From NCBI GenBank assembly GCA_009809945.1, contig WTPW01002485.1, positions 3,478 to 67,477 on the forward strand: a DNA stretch of 64,000 bases. Direction: 5' to 3'. Shown piece after piece: positions 50,357 through 61,860 of this stretch. The notes beneath the pieces were generated by a model, which saw nothing but the letters and a program-made list of their open reading frames with translations, did no database searches and was not told where the DNA came from. Every line of letters starts with the position of its first letter. Within the stretch, counting starts at the first letter, position 1. The translations under genes and the position numbers were made by a program. The DNA comes from Gigaspora margarita (lineage: Eukaryota; Glomeromycota; Glomeromycetes; Diversisporales; Gigasporaceae).

Positions 50357-51069
50357 TTTTTTTTTTTTTTAGTTTTAGCTGAGCCGACTTTAACTAACAT
50401 TGACATTTCTTTGTATTTAGGTAAATAAAATAAGAGAGAATATGCATCAAATAAATTAGAAATGGCGTTAAAAATTTAAAGTTAAAGAAATTTGAGCCAA
50501 TTAGATAATCATTTAAATAGTCAATTGATATAGCGATGATGCAATAAAATACGTAGAATAGTAGAGTTTGATTAAGTATGTCATATTCTAGGGCTATTTA
50601 TTATGAACTCATATGAATTGTTCTAAAAAATGGCGCAGTAACAAAAAAAGAATGAGATTTGCGGAAATAGGGTGGTTTGCGGAAATAGGGCAGTGCACCT
50701 TATATAATAAAAATATAATATTGAATAAAAATGTATATTTAAAAAAAAAATTTAAAATATAATGTATAATAATAAATAAAAAAATATAAAATTTTATATT
50801 GAATTGCTAAAACATGCGAAACCATTTGAAAACGTTGCAAAACTATTATGTGAATATGTATATCGTTTATTGTGATAATATGCGAAATATTACCTCCTGC
50901 GATCCCGTAAAGGGGATAATTAGGTACAGGGTTGCATTGTTTTTATTTGCCCTATTTTGCAATATTTCGCAATATATTTCGAAAAAAATGCATGCCGAAA
51001 TCTTTCGAAAGATTTCAGTGTGCAATTTCTTTCAAAAGATTTTATATATTTATTTTGCTGATGTAAGAG

Positions 51070-53489
51070 GTCGATTGTAGGAGTGATGTTCTCGTATATT
51101 TTAATTGGAATTGTTAAGTGACTATAGGCTGGTATTTGTCTAATAACTGAGTTCGCTTCTTTTCTGTTCAGGAGTAGATTTGGTCTGTCATCTGTTTTTT
51201 TGTTGGTTTCAATTTCAATCCAGTCCTCTGGGAGTCGGTAGAAGAAATAGTGCTCTTGCAGACAGTGTTTAAAATTCAAATTTGGTTTTATGTTCTCAAA
51301 AAGAACATTTTTAATTTCTTAATGTTCTCAGTAAAATTTTAATGTTCTTTATATAGGGAAATTAAAATTTTTTTAATATTAAAAGAATTTTTTGAATGTT
51401 CTCAAATAGAGAACATATTTTAATAATTTATGTTCTCAAAAACTGTATAATGTTCTTTGAGAACACTGAGAACATTGAATTTTAAACACTGCTTGCAGAG
51501 CTCTAACTGTTGCTACTAAGCTTCTCAGGGGTTTGATCAGTATCGTTAAGTTAACTTTTTTAACCTCAGTATGATCAAGGGGAAGGTTAGGCATATTAGT
51601 AGGATTAGCCATCATATATTGTGTAGGGAGGGGTATATTAAAGTGGTAGGTTTCTGTTATCTCCGCAATGAATTCTTTGGCCAGTTCATCACTTGTAATT
51701 GGGAATATATATGTCATCTTTGTTTTGATCTCTTGGGGTTATCCGGGAGCTTGGGTCTTGGTTTAAAGTAATCATTTGGTAAGCGTCTAAACGTATAATG
51801 ATCACGTAAAGTTCTAATGAGGTCATGCAGTTCAGAACTATCTTTTGGTGCACAGGGGAATAGATGTCTAACTGCTGAGTTCAGGGCTTGGGGTGTACTA
51901 GGCAATTTTCTTTCTCTGGTAGTAGTAAAAAATAGCTTGAGGGGATTCTATTGAACGTGTATAAGCCTTTTAGTTTTTGTTGGTATTCTCCCAAGTGTGC
52001 CAGTTCAGCCGGGTCAGTTATTGGAAATAGTTTTCGTACTGAAGGGTGTAGGTTGTCTACTGATTTTGGTAAAACTATGTTAGGGTTTTCGAAATATCCA
52101 TCTGGTAGCTTTTCAAATTTATACACTTTTCTAAGTGCGTTCACTAGAGTTCTGGTATTTTGCCTTTTTTCAATCGGTAGCTTTAAAGGTATTGCCGCAA
52201 GGTATTCTGAATCAATTAGTTGTGGTGTACTGGAGAGCAGTTGTAATCCTTTTTCATGTGCATCAAACAGGCAAGAACATGTTTTTTCGAAGGTTGACTT
52301 GGTTGCTATTTTTGCGTAGTTCAAATAGTAGAAGATGTATCTCGTGTATTCATGTGGCTTAGGAGCAGGAAATCTAATTTGCACAAGAAGTCAATAGCAA
52401 TCTTGGCTCATAGTTATTCGTATATTTGTTGTCTGTTTGTTTTGTTAATGAATTTCACCTCGTAAAGGCGTCGATATTTTTCTAAGGACATTTCATAAAG
52501 GGTCTCAAATTCTTGTTGGTGTTTGGGAGCTATAGTTTTATCCTATGTGAAAGTTCTAAAGAATGCTGTATCTATATGCTGGAGCTTTTGGTTGATAGCG
52601 TGTAGGATATTAATATTGGCAGGTTTCGTTTCTAGTTTATATAAAAGAAATTTTTCTAGTGTGTCTTTAGATTTGAAGGCCTTTATAATTGATTCATATC
52701 CCCAGACTTGGTCGTCAAGTGACCTAGTTTATTTTTTTCCTCTTGCACAAAGAGTCGCGGTGCACTATTCATTAGTTTGTCTTGGTTTAGAAGATAGTTT
52801 ATTTTTTTCTGTCTTGTTGACATGTGCTCTACTATATAGCCTTAGTGGAGCATCATCTTCGATAGTACTATTCGATTCGGTCTCCATATCCATAGTATTT
52901 CTATTATCGCCAATAGTTGAAGTTGTACTTGTAATCTGGGTATATAGATCTATTTGTTTGGACGGTCCACCCAAGGGTTTGGGTCAGAATTAATGGGTGT
53001 ATCATTGATTGCCATCACTTGATCTACCATTTCTATATTTGGCAGTAGGGAAACTGGATTGGGTTCCGGCATGATCATTGAATTTACTATGCTTGTTGTT
53101 GTTTGTTGTTGCGATAGTGTCAATGATGTCATAAACAGATTTATCGGGGGTAAGCTGTTTTTACCACTTTCAAACCATTCTATAGATGAGGCGAGTAGGG
53201 TAAAAGTGTTGAAAGTAGAGAGAGGTTGGTTGTGGTTTTTTGCTCTTTTGGCAGTACGACCTGTTTGTGTTGTGAGCTCTTCTTGGACACTAGCTTGAAT
53301 ATTCTCTAATATGGGCTGCTGTTGGGTCCCTTTCATTGTTAACATTGGCAGCTGTTGGTCAAAAGCTATTGTTGGGAAGAAGTTTGAGAACACATGGGGT
53401 GTGGAGAATATATCGTCTCCTTTCCTTTTAGTTATCTTGGCAGATATATATTTAAAAGATACTTGTCTCAGTGGTCGCAAAGGCCCCAA
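51070..53489 (-). pseudogene. LINE ORF1-like region with a repeated Tyr/Phe-Arg-Leu-Pro module
   Basis: Minus-strand frames 53489-52950, 52384-51881, 51905-51714, 51717-51436 and 51279-51070 together form the part before the endonuclease. A module of about 60-70 residues recurs: VYKFEKLPDGYF, LYTFNRIPSSYF, HYTFRRLPNDYF, HYFFYRLPEDW, usually preceded by VRKLFP or VRHLFP. I do not recognise this module as an RRM or other known ORF1 fold. Function in other LINE ORF1 proteins is RNA binding; here that is only inferred from position. Frame changes between the pieces show decay. Plus-strand frames over the region are antisense shadows. Confidence 0.6.
51263..51491. mobile_element. 229-bp hAT-type MITE inside LINE ORF1
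   Basis: TIR CAGTGTTTAAAATTCAA with its exact complement at the right end and the exact 8-bp TSD CTTGCAGA (51255-51262, 51492-51499). The word ATGTTCTC/GAGAACAT recurs throughout. Removing it rejoins the LINE frame as RALQ-EHYFFYRLP. Confidence 0.88.
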
Positions 53490-53900
53490 GGCCTATAATT
53501 AGTGTTTTTTGTTTATTTTTCTATAGATTTTTGTTGTTTTTCCTTAGCGCTGAATATGGTTTAGTGATCTATAGGAAAGAGTTTTTTGTAAAATAATATA
53601 TTTATCGTGTAATAAATAATATAGATATATATTTCGTGAAATTTAAATTAAAACAGTAATTATTAAACTGTATTAAATGTACTATAAAAGCATCTTTAGA
53701 GAGTATTAAAAGTTCATAATTAACTTTATTTGGATATAGCCGGTATCTATCTGAGATGTGATCAACATTTTTTTGGGATATTTTAACAACCAATCAAAAT
53801 GAACTTTTGCTATGTTATCAATTTAAAAAATAGGTTTTATATAAAATTCTGCAGAATTTTTAAAAAAACTGTGAAATATTATAAAGAATTTAATTTTTTA

Positions 53901-53983
53901 TTTTTTTTTTTTTAGTTTTAAAGTGCCTGCTCTGGGCCCAGGTTTTATTTAGTTTACACATTGAAAAATATACTTGGATGAGA
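53901..53983 (-). mobile_element. 5'-truncated fragment of the SINE-like family
   Basis: Poly-T then AAAGTGCCTGCTCTGGGCCC and TTACACATTGAAAAATATACTTGGATGAGA, matching the 3' end of the element at 35429. Only the tail remains, as expected from incomplete reverse transcription. Confidence 0.7.
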
Positions 53984-56163
53984 AAATTGAATGAACTTTT
54001 TTTTGTTAGATGTACCTTACTGAGAGCTTTATTTTTAAAAAAAAGTTTATTCAAATTGGACTGCTAAATGCCAAGATAATTGCTAAAAACTGTTTTTTTG
54101 CTTTTCAAATTTTATGGGTTTTGCTAAAAAATTAAGTATGATCTCTGTACTAGATGTTTGGAGTTCTAGAGAGAGTAGGTCTTTAATAAAAAATAATCAG
54201 GTAATTAATAATATAGCCCTAATAGCATTTTAGTAGCAGTGTTCTAGTCAGTGATAATACAATCAATAGTTTGCTATACAAAATATTAATTAAACTTAAG
54301 GGAGTCAAGCTTGCTAGTGCAACTTTTAATAGATAAGTAGTAAAGTAATGATAGATTTATATGAAAATAGACAGAACAGAAACACTACAAGAGAAAGGGA
54401 TTCAGGATATCAATTAACAAATATATTCTATAAGGACTTGTTATTACTAAATATCTAACTATTTAGAATAATAATATGTTTTCCTAAAATAATTAAACAA
54501 TAAGTTGGGTTTAATAAGTAGCAAGAGTAGTTTAAGGAGTATCTGATCACAAATATAAACTATAGTAAATATGCATATTACAAAAAGTTTAGATCTAATT
54601 GTTAGTAAAATGATCTGTGGGCTGATAGCATAGAGGTTATACTCCTAGATTGCAAATTGAAGGTTGCTAGTTCAAATTCTTCTAGAAACAAAATAGTAAA
54701 AAGCTAGCTAGTTAGAGAACTAAAATACTATAAAAAGACAGGAATTTAGAATGTCGATTGATAAACTTAATTGGGCAGCTACTATTATCAAATCTGTAGC
54801 AGTAAAGCAAAATGAGTTAGAATCTGATTGGAATAACTAAAGTCACAAAATATAATATGAAACTTAAGTCTGAATTTATTAATATTATATGAACTTGTAG
54901 CACAAGTTAGCTGAGAGTTAAATTCTCTAGCTGCATTTCTGCTATTCTAGTAGCTAGTGCAGAGCACTAGCTTTAGAGCCAATAAGGTATTCAAGAAAGT
55001 ATTGATCTTAGTAGTACTCTTTCTAGAGATGTTCTCCTATATATAGTAACATTAGTAAAGATAAGGAGTCAGAGTTCATAACAGAAACTTGTAATAGGTT
55101 GCCAATAAACTATAGAAAAAAGTGCATAGATGTGGCATGAGGTGTTCTGAAAAAAAAAAATTGTTGGTAAAATAGTATTATTGGTATTAGAAGTAAAGCA
55201 AAAAAATTTTTATATTAGTTAATTTAATTTTTTGTACCTTTTTTCAATAAACTATTATATGAAAATTTGTTTCTAAATGACATTAAAAAAAACTAATAAA
55301 TTAAGCACTTGTTACAACTAACAAAAGATTTTTTTAATATCTAAACAAGTTAAAAAAACTAATAACACTTAATAAAAGAGCTATACTAAGTTATAGATAA
55401 AAGTGCTTTGACAATTTGTTAAAATATTAAAATATTTTAGAATAGGTTGGGCTATATATTTTATCAAAAATAATTTTTGAAAATTGTCTATTTCAGGTTT
55501 TCAAAAATAAATTAATTGATAATCTGTTTTCGAATAAGAGAAAAATGTATAAACATATATAGTAAATTGTGACACAAATGACTATAAGATTTACTATAGT
55601 CAAAAATACCATTTCATGTAAACAATAGTTTGTTTACATTAGTTGACAAATCATTTTATGGCAATATTTTTGAATCTACTAAACAGATTTTAATAATATT
55701 ACTATATTAGAATCAGAAAATTATAGCTTACAAGTTTATTTAAAAATTGAAGATATATTTACTTAGTAGAAAAATGACCTTACTTTGTCATGAAGTGGCA
55801 TTTGTGGCTTAGCAATTTTATATAGTAAATTATAGATCTGCACATCACAATTTACTATGTATAGCTCACTCATTCGGAAATGGATTATTAATTAAATTTT
55901 TTTAAAAGCAAATAAAAGTTATATATTTATATTTCTTATAATTTTGTCTATTCAAAAAAAGTACAAAAATTATTTCAAAATTTTAATTTTAGATTCCAAA
56001 AAACCCAAAATAATTTTATTATAATATATAAATTAGGTACTATTTGATGGGTTGATAACTATTAGAGTAAATTCAAAAACTAATTTTCAAAACAATGGTC
56101 TTTTAATCTACTTTTGGCTTATAATTAAATATATAAACTATGTAATTTTTATATACTTAATTA
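53984..56163. other. AT-rich region without recognised genes
   Basis: Apart from the tRNA-like relic at 54603 I see only short non-conserved frames and A/T runs. Confidence 0.4.
54603..54695 (+). other. tRNA-like relic (possible SINE head), not a functional tRNA
   Basis: An A-box TAGCATAGAGGTTA and a B-box-like AGTTCAAATTC are correctly spaced, but the anticodon stem around CTAGATTGCAAATTG does not pair and the acceptor stem is unclear. Probably a tRNA-derived retroelement fragment. Confidence 0.4.
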
Positions 56164-56172
56164 TAAATACAA

Positions 56173-57797
56173 GGGGATCAATTTTCATACCCTCACATTT
56201 AATATTCATACCCCCTGCAAATTTAACTTTTTTTAAAAATTTGAGTAAAGATATCTTAGTAACTACCAAATCAAATTTAGTAAACTTTTTTTTCTTTAAA
56301 TTCTATAGATTTATAGAATTCAGATAAAAAATTGTTTATTGAATTTGGTCTAGTAGTTGCTAAGATATCTTTGCTCAAAGTCTGAAAAAAATCAAAGCAT
56401 CTATAAAAAAAAACTACAAATTTTCTTTAAACTTTGAGCGAAGATATCTCTGCAACTACTAAGCCAAATTCAATAAACCTTTTTTTGTTTGAATTCGATG
56501 AATCTATAGAATTAAAATAAAAAAATTATAGAATTTGACTTAATAGTTACAGAGTTATCTTCACCCAAATTTTAAAAAAAATCAAAACGTCTATCAAAAC
56601 ATTTGATAGACGTTTTGATTTTTTTTTTAACTTAGAGTGAAGATACCTTAGTAACTACCAAAACAAATTTAGTAAACTTTTTTTCTTTAAATTCTATAGA
56701 TTTATAGAATTTAGATAAAAAAAAGTTTATTGAATTTGGTCCAGTAGTTGCTAAGATATCTTTGCTCAAAGTCTGAAAAAAATCAAAACGTCTATCAAAA
56801 CAAACTATTCAAAATTTTCTTTAAACTTTGAGCGAAGATATCTCTGCAACTACTAAGCCAAATTCAATGAACTTTTTTTTGTTTGAATTTAATGAGCCTA
56901 TAGAATTAAAATAAAAAAAATTCATAGTGTTTAACTCAATAGTTACAGAGTTATCTTCGCCCAAAGTTTAAAAAAAAACAAAACATCTATCAAATGTTTT
57001 GATAGACATTTTGGATTTTTTTAGTAACTATTAAGTTAAACACTATGAATTTTTTATTTTAATTCTATAGATTCATCGAATTCAAACAAAAAAAAGTTCA
57101 TTGAATTTGGCTGAGTAGTTGCAAAGATATTTTCGCTCAAAGTTTAAAGAAAATTTTGTATAGTTTGTTTTGATAGACGTTTTGATTTTTTTTAGACTTT
57201 GAGCAAAGATATCTTAGCAACTACTGGACCAAATTCAATAAACTTTTTTTTTATCTGAATTCTATAAATCTATAGAATTTAAAAAAAAAAGTTTACTAAA
57301 TTTAATTTGGTAGTTACTAAGATATCTTCATTCAAAGTTTAAAAAAAATCAAAACATTTATCAAATGTTTTAATAGAGGTTTTGATTTTTTTTTAAAATT
57401 TGGTTGAAAATAATTCTGTAACTATTAAGTCAAATTCTATAAATTTTTTTTATTTTAAAATCTATAGATTCATGCAATTCAAACAAAAAAAAGTTCATTG
57501 AATTTGGCTTAGTAGTTGCAGAGATATCTTCGCTCAAAGTTTAAAGAAAATTTTATAGTTTGTTTTGATAGATGTTTTGATTTTTTTCAAACTTTGAGCA
57601 AAGATATCTTAGCAACTACTAGACCAAAGTCAATAAACTTTTTTTTATATAAATTCTATAAATTTATAGAATTTAAGAAAAAAGTTTATTAAATTTGATT
57701 TGGTAATTACTAAAATATCTTCACTTAAATTTTTTAAAAAAGTTAAATCTGCAGGGGGGTATGAATATTAAATGTGGGGGTATGAAAATTGATCCCC
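56173..57797. mobile_element. 1625-bp foldback element with 9-bp TSD, built from alternating repeat units
   Basis: TIR GGGGATCAATTTTCATACCC (one or two differences between ends, extending about 45 bp) and exact TSD TAAATACAA (56164-56172, 57798-57806). The inside is an array of units of about 90-120 bases, each with TTGAGCRAAGATATCTYWGCAACTACT-like sequence or its complement, alternating in orientation so that neighbouring units can pair; hinge words are ATAGACGTTTTGAT and complements. A 9-bp TSD and long inverted structure fit a non-autonomous Mutator-like foldback. No coding capacity. Confidence 0.8.
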
Positions 57798-58617
57798 TAA
57801 ATACAAAGCTAATTAAAAAGAATATTTTTGTAAAAATTTGCTCTATAATAAATTTATATATATAATTTTTTTAATAATCCTTGATTATAATTGGTCAATT
57901 TTGGTTTAAACCAAATTTGCTAATATATATTATATATTATTTCAATATATTTTTTAAAATTTGATAAAAAAATGCTTAATTTTAAAATTTTTATCAAAAT
58001 TTTAAAATCAAGAATTTTTGCTCCAATTTTTAAGAAAAATAAGATAAAAAATATATTAATTTGGTATATTTTTTGATATTGAACAACTTTAATTAGTACA
58101 AGAAGTTATAATTAATTAGTAGTATAATATTTAATAATTTTATTAATAAAATTATAAAATTTCTATGATTTTCTTAATTTTACTATTTGATTCTAACTTT
58201 TTGCTCTAATTAAAGATAGAGTGTACATTGATTACTTATCATATGATTTTTGTAGTACAATAGGATTTTATGATAAAATTCAAATATGCTATTAATAAAA
58301 GTTTTTGAAACTATAGTCAATCTTTACTAAACTTAGGTAATATACAGATTAAATCTTCTATTTATAGTAGTAAATTTTTAGAAGTTGTATTATTTTAAAA
58401 AAATATACTTCCTATATAGTTAAATTTGCTAGAGGGCTTTAAATTTGCCAGAGTTATACAAAAAAAAATAATAGCAAAAATATTTTTAAAACTGATAATT
58501 ACCCAATCAGAGTTGTGTTTACTATATAATTAGTTACACAAAAAATTACTATGCATATTATATAAAAAATGATTTATGTACTATTCTTAAACTTGCATAG
58601 TATCAAAAAATATATTA

Positions 58618-58833
58618 GGCCACGCAAACTAATAAAATTGGTTCTCATAACCTGACTGGGTCACTTTTTTTGAAAAGTTAAAAATTTTTGTTATAATAAA
58701 ATTTTTTTTGAAAAAAAAATTATAAAAATTTTTATATTAAAAAAATTTTTAAATATAACATTTTTTGCCGGCCGGCTGGGTCCTATTTGCTTGTTTCATG
58801 TTATGAGAACCAACTAATTTAATTTGCGTAGCC
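58618..58833. mobile_element. 216-bp PIF/Harbinger-type MITE
   Basis: TIR beginning GGCCACGCAAACTAATAAAA and, complemented from the right, GGCTACGCAAATTAAATTAG, both running into TTGGTTCTCATAAC. It is flanked by TTA (58615-58617, 58834-58836), the classic Harbinger TSD. Non-coding. Confidence 0.75.
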
Positions 58834-59515
58834 TTATTACAGTATATTTTATTTTAGACAATTATCTTTCATTGCTAGTGTGATACATTGCTACTCTCTG
58901 ATTAATCAATCATTTTGTTTGTTTTGATTTTACATTAATTTAATCAAAACAAAATAAATAGCAACCATGTTAAACTTAGTGTAAAAACAGTAGTTAAACA
59001 CTTTCTCTAATCCAAAATTTTGCAAAAATTTTTTAATTAAAAAAAATTGTTAAAATTTTAAGTTAGAAGTAATTTTTTAAAAAATATCTATTTTACTTCA
59101 ATTTTATATTACATCTGATCCTGCATTCTGATTGGTCAATTGAAGGTAGCAATGCATCATACTGCTAATAAATGATAACTCTTTTTATTTTATTATTTTT
59201 AAAATTCAAAACATATCTGATATATACTTAATTTTGAATTTTGATTATTTTCAAATTTTAAGAAAAATTAAATAAGGAGTCTGCTATTTACACCACAAAA
59301 AATGCTATTCATACTACAGATTTTGTTTAATATAAAATTTTTTCTATTCATACAATGTAGATTATTTGATAAAAGTTTAAATTTTAAAAACTTTTATTAA
59401 TATTATTTTTATAAGTTTTTAACCAAATTCAATAAAATTTTTTTTATTTAAAAGTAGAGTAAACATAGATCATTTTAATAGTTATTACATTGTAATTATA
59501 TGAAATCAGATGATT

Positions 59516-59982
59516 AGGACCTGAAATATACATAGATAGGTCAGGTCTTAGTTTGTTTATTTTGGGGTTTTTTTGCAGATCTTTTTTATTTTTAGTAATT
59601 TTTTGCTTATTTTGAGGTTTTTTTTGCAGATTTTTCTATTTTTAGGGGATGTCTAAAGCAGAGTAGATTCTTATAATATATTTTATCGAATTAACTTTAG
59701 GATTAGGGTCATCTTAATTCTGGGTTAAAGAGGTTTTAAATTATAATATATAAGCAAAATTGCCTTTTCAACATTTTTAATTAAAATACCAAAATAGGTT
59801 TAAACTGCCATTTTTTGTATTTTTCAAGATTTTCACTTCTCTTTTTTGTTTGCTTCACTAAAGATCATCAAAATTCGATAATTTGATTAGCTAATTGTTA
59901 TGTAATTCTACTCCACTTTAGAAAACCCTTTTTTAGTAATTTTATAATTAACTTGACCTATCCATGTATATTTTGGGGTTCT
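59516..59982. mobile_element. AGGACC-family MITE, copy 3 (467 bp)
   Basis: Ends AGGACCTGAAATATACATAG and, complemented, AGAACCCCAAAATATACATG, then GATAGGTCA on both sides. It shares the TTTTGCAGATTTTTCTATTTTTAG word with copies 1 and 2 but has a longer interior. The flanks do not give a clear TSD. Confidence 0.65.
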
Positions 59983-60289
59983 AGTAATCGACTATCTGGA
60001 TTGTAAATACATAAATTCAACCAATCATAATTAATGATTTTTGTGTAATCTAAGAAAATTTGGGGACACCTAATTTTTTTTACCAATATACAAAGGTAGA
60101 TTTTTTAAATAATATAGGATTTAAAATTTTACTATAACAAATATGAAGCTTCAAATTATATGCCACAAAATTTTAAAGAATATCGGCTATAATTCTAAAA
60201 AGTTTTATTAGGAGCATATTTTGCTTCCTATATAAAATTTTGCTATACTATGTAAATCATATAAAAATTAATCTACATTCACTCTACTC

Positions 60290-61860
60290 TTAAATTTTAT
60301 GGATTAGTAGAATTAAAATAAAAAAATTTTTATTAAATTTGGTTATAACTCACAGATATATTTTTAATAAAAGTTTTTGTAAACAATTTTGGTATAGCTT
60401 CTTTGTTATATATATTTTTAGAAATAGAAAACTTTTATCAAAGATACTTTACTTTGTCAGTTCTTGACCAAATTTAATGAAAATTTTTTTATTTAAATTC
60501 TATGGATTCATAGAATTATAATAAAAAAAGTTTTATTGAATTTGGCCAAGAACTCACAAAGATAGATATTTTTAATAAAAGTTCTTGTAAACAATTTGGT
60601 ACAGCTTCTTTGTAATCATGTTTTTGAAAATAAAAAATTTTTACAAAGATATCTTTATGAGTTCTTGACCAAATTTGATGAAACTTTTTTTATTTAAATT
60701 TTATGGATTTATAGAATTAAAATAAAAAATTTTTATCGAATTTTTCAAAACTCATAGAAATATCTTTAATGAAAGTTCTTGTTAACAATTTTAGTACAGC
60801 TTCTTTATTATATATATTTTTGTAAATAAAAAAAATTTTATTAAAGATATCTCTATGAGTTCTTGACTAAATTTAATAAATAATTTTTATTTAAATTCTA
60901 CAGATCTGTTAGTATTAAAATAAAAAATTTTTATTAAATTTGATCAAGAACTCACAGAAATATCTTTAATAGAAATTTTTTATTTCCAAAAATATATATA
61001 ATAAAGAAACTGTATCAAAATTGTTTATAGAAACTTTTATTAAAGATATTTTTATGAGTTTTTGACCAAATTTGATAAAATTTTTTTATTTTAATTTTAT
61101 GAATTCATAGAATTTAAATAAAAAAAAATTTATTAAATTTGGCCAAGAACTCATAGAGATATCTTTGATAAAAGATTTTTTCATTTTCAAAAATATGATT
61201 ACAAAGAAGCTGTACCAAAATTGTTTATAAGAACTTTTATCAAATATCTCAATAAGTTCTTAACAAATTAATAATAATTTTTTTATTGTAATTCTACAAA
61301 TCTGTAGAAATAAAATAAAACTATTTTAATTGAATTTGATAAAAACTTATAGAGATATTTTTGATTAAAGGTTTCTATTTCTAAAAATGTATATAACAAA
61401 GAAGCTGTACTAAAATTGCTTACAAGAAATTCATTAAAAATATCTCTGTAAGTACTTGACCAAATTTGATAATTTTTTATTTTAATTATATAGAACTGTA
61501 GAATTTAAATAAAAAAATTTTTATCAAATTTGATCAAGAACTTATAGAAATATCTTTAATAAAATTTTTTTATTTTCAAAAATATAGATAACAAAGAAGC
61601 TGTACCAAAATTGTTTACAGAAACTTTTATCAAAAATATCACTATTAGTTTTTGACCAAATTTGATGAAAATTTAAAATTTTTTTATTTTAATTTTATAA
61701 AACTATAGAATTTAAATAAAAAATTTTTATTGAATTTAGTTAAGAACTCATAGAAATATTTCTGATAAAAATTTTTTTTATTTTTAAAAATATGATTAAA
61801 AAAAGCTGCACCAAAATTGTTTACAAAAATTTTATTAAAGATATCTCTATAAGGATAAAA
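60290..61860. repeat. Tandem/inverted array of about 190-bp AT-rich units
   Basis: Words CAATTTTGGTACAGCTTCTTTGT, AAAGATATCTCTATGAGTTCTTGACC and TTCTATGGATTCATAGAATT (and complements of the first two from about 61000) recur roughly every 180-190 bases. Orientation changes near 60980, making the block a large imperfect inverted repeat. It resembles the array at 56173-57797 in style, not in sequence. No gene. Confidence 0.7.

Larger units (their letters stand above)
47843..50700 (-). mobile_element. pogo/Tigger-like DNA transposon with transposase gene and assembly gap
   Basis: TIR AGGTGCACTGCCCTATTTCC at the left with its exact complement at the right end, flanked by TA (47841-47842, 50701-50702). 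The words CCCTATTTCCGCAAA are repeated just inside the right end. It contains the transposase at 49721-48096 and 616 undetermined bases (49741-50356). Confidence 0.88.
46365..51064. mobile_element. Candidate 4.7-kb TIR element inside the LINE, host of the Tigger-like element
   Basis: ACATCAGCAAA at the left and TTTGCTGATGT at the right, followed inward on both sides by related AAAATCTTTC and CTTTCGAAAGATTT, GAAATATTTTG words. LINE-like coding sequence stops at both borders. I did not find a TSD, so borders are uncertain. Its own interior is T-rich, with a tandem duplication at 47195-47830 and no gene of its own that I recognise. Confidence 0.5.
40851..53581 (-). mobile_element. LINE (APE-type non-LTR retrotransposon) with 20-bp TSD and nested insertions
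   Basis: The direct repeat TTTTTTGTAAAATAATATAT occurs at 40831-40850 and 53582-53601. The 3' end on the minus strand is A-rich (T-run at about 40860-40871 on plus). Inside lie ORF1-like (53489-51436) and ORF2-like (46052-41410) regions. Removing the candidate insertion 46365-51064 and the two MITEs (51263-51491, 42878-43057) leaves about 7.6 kb, a size typical of a full-length LINE. Coding frames are broken by stops, so this copy is dead. Confidence 0.82.

Noticed and set aside
49618-50428. Frames of about 255-262 codons on both strands through the N run
   Set aside because: They consist mostly of undetermined bases and homopolymer.
52523-53502. Plus-strand frames such as 52523-52993 and 53059-53298
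   Set aside because: They are antisense shadows of the LINE first ORF.
54603-54695. Functional tRNA gene
   Set aside because: Anticodon and acceptor stems do not pair, although A- and B-box-like words are present.
56173-57797. CRISPR-like array of regularly spaced repeats
   Set aside because: Units alternate in orientation, spacers are repeated too, and the block has TIRs and a TSD; genome is eukaryotic.
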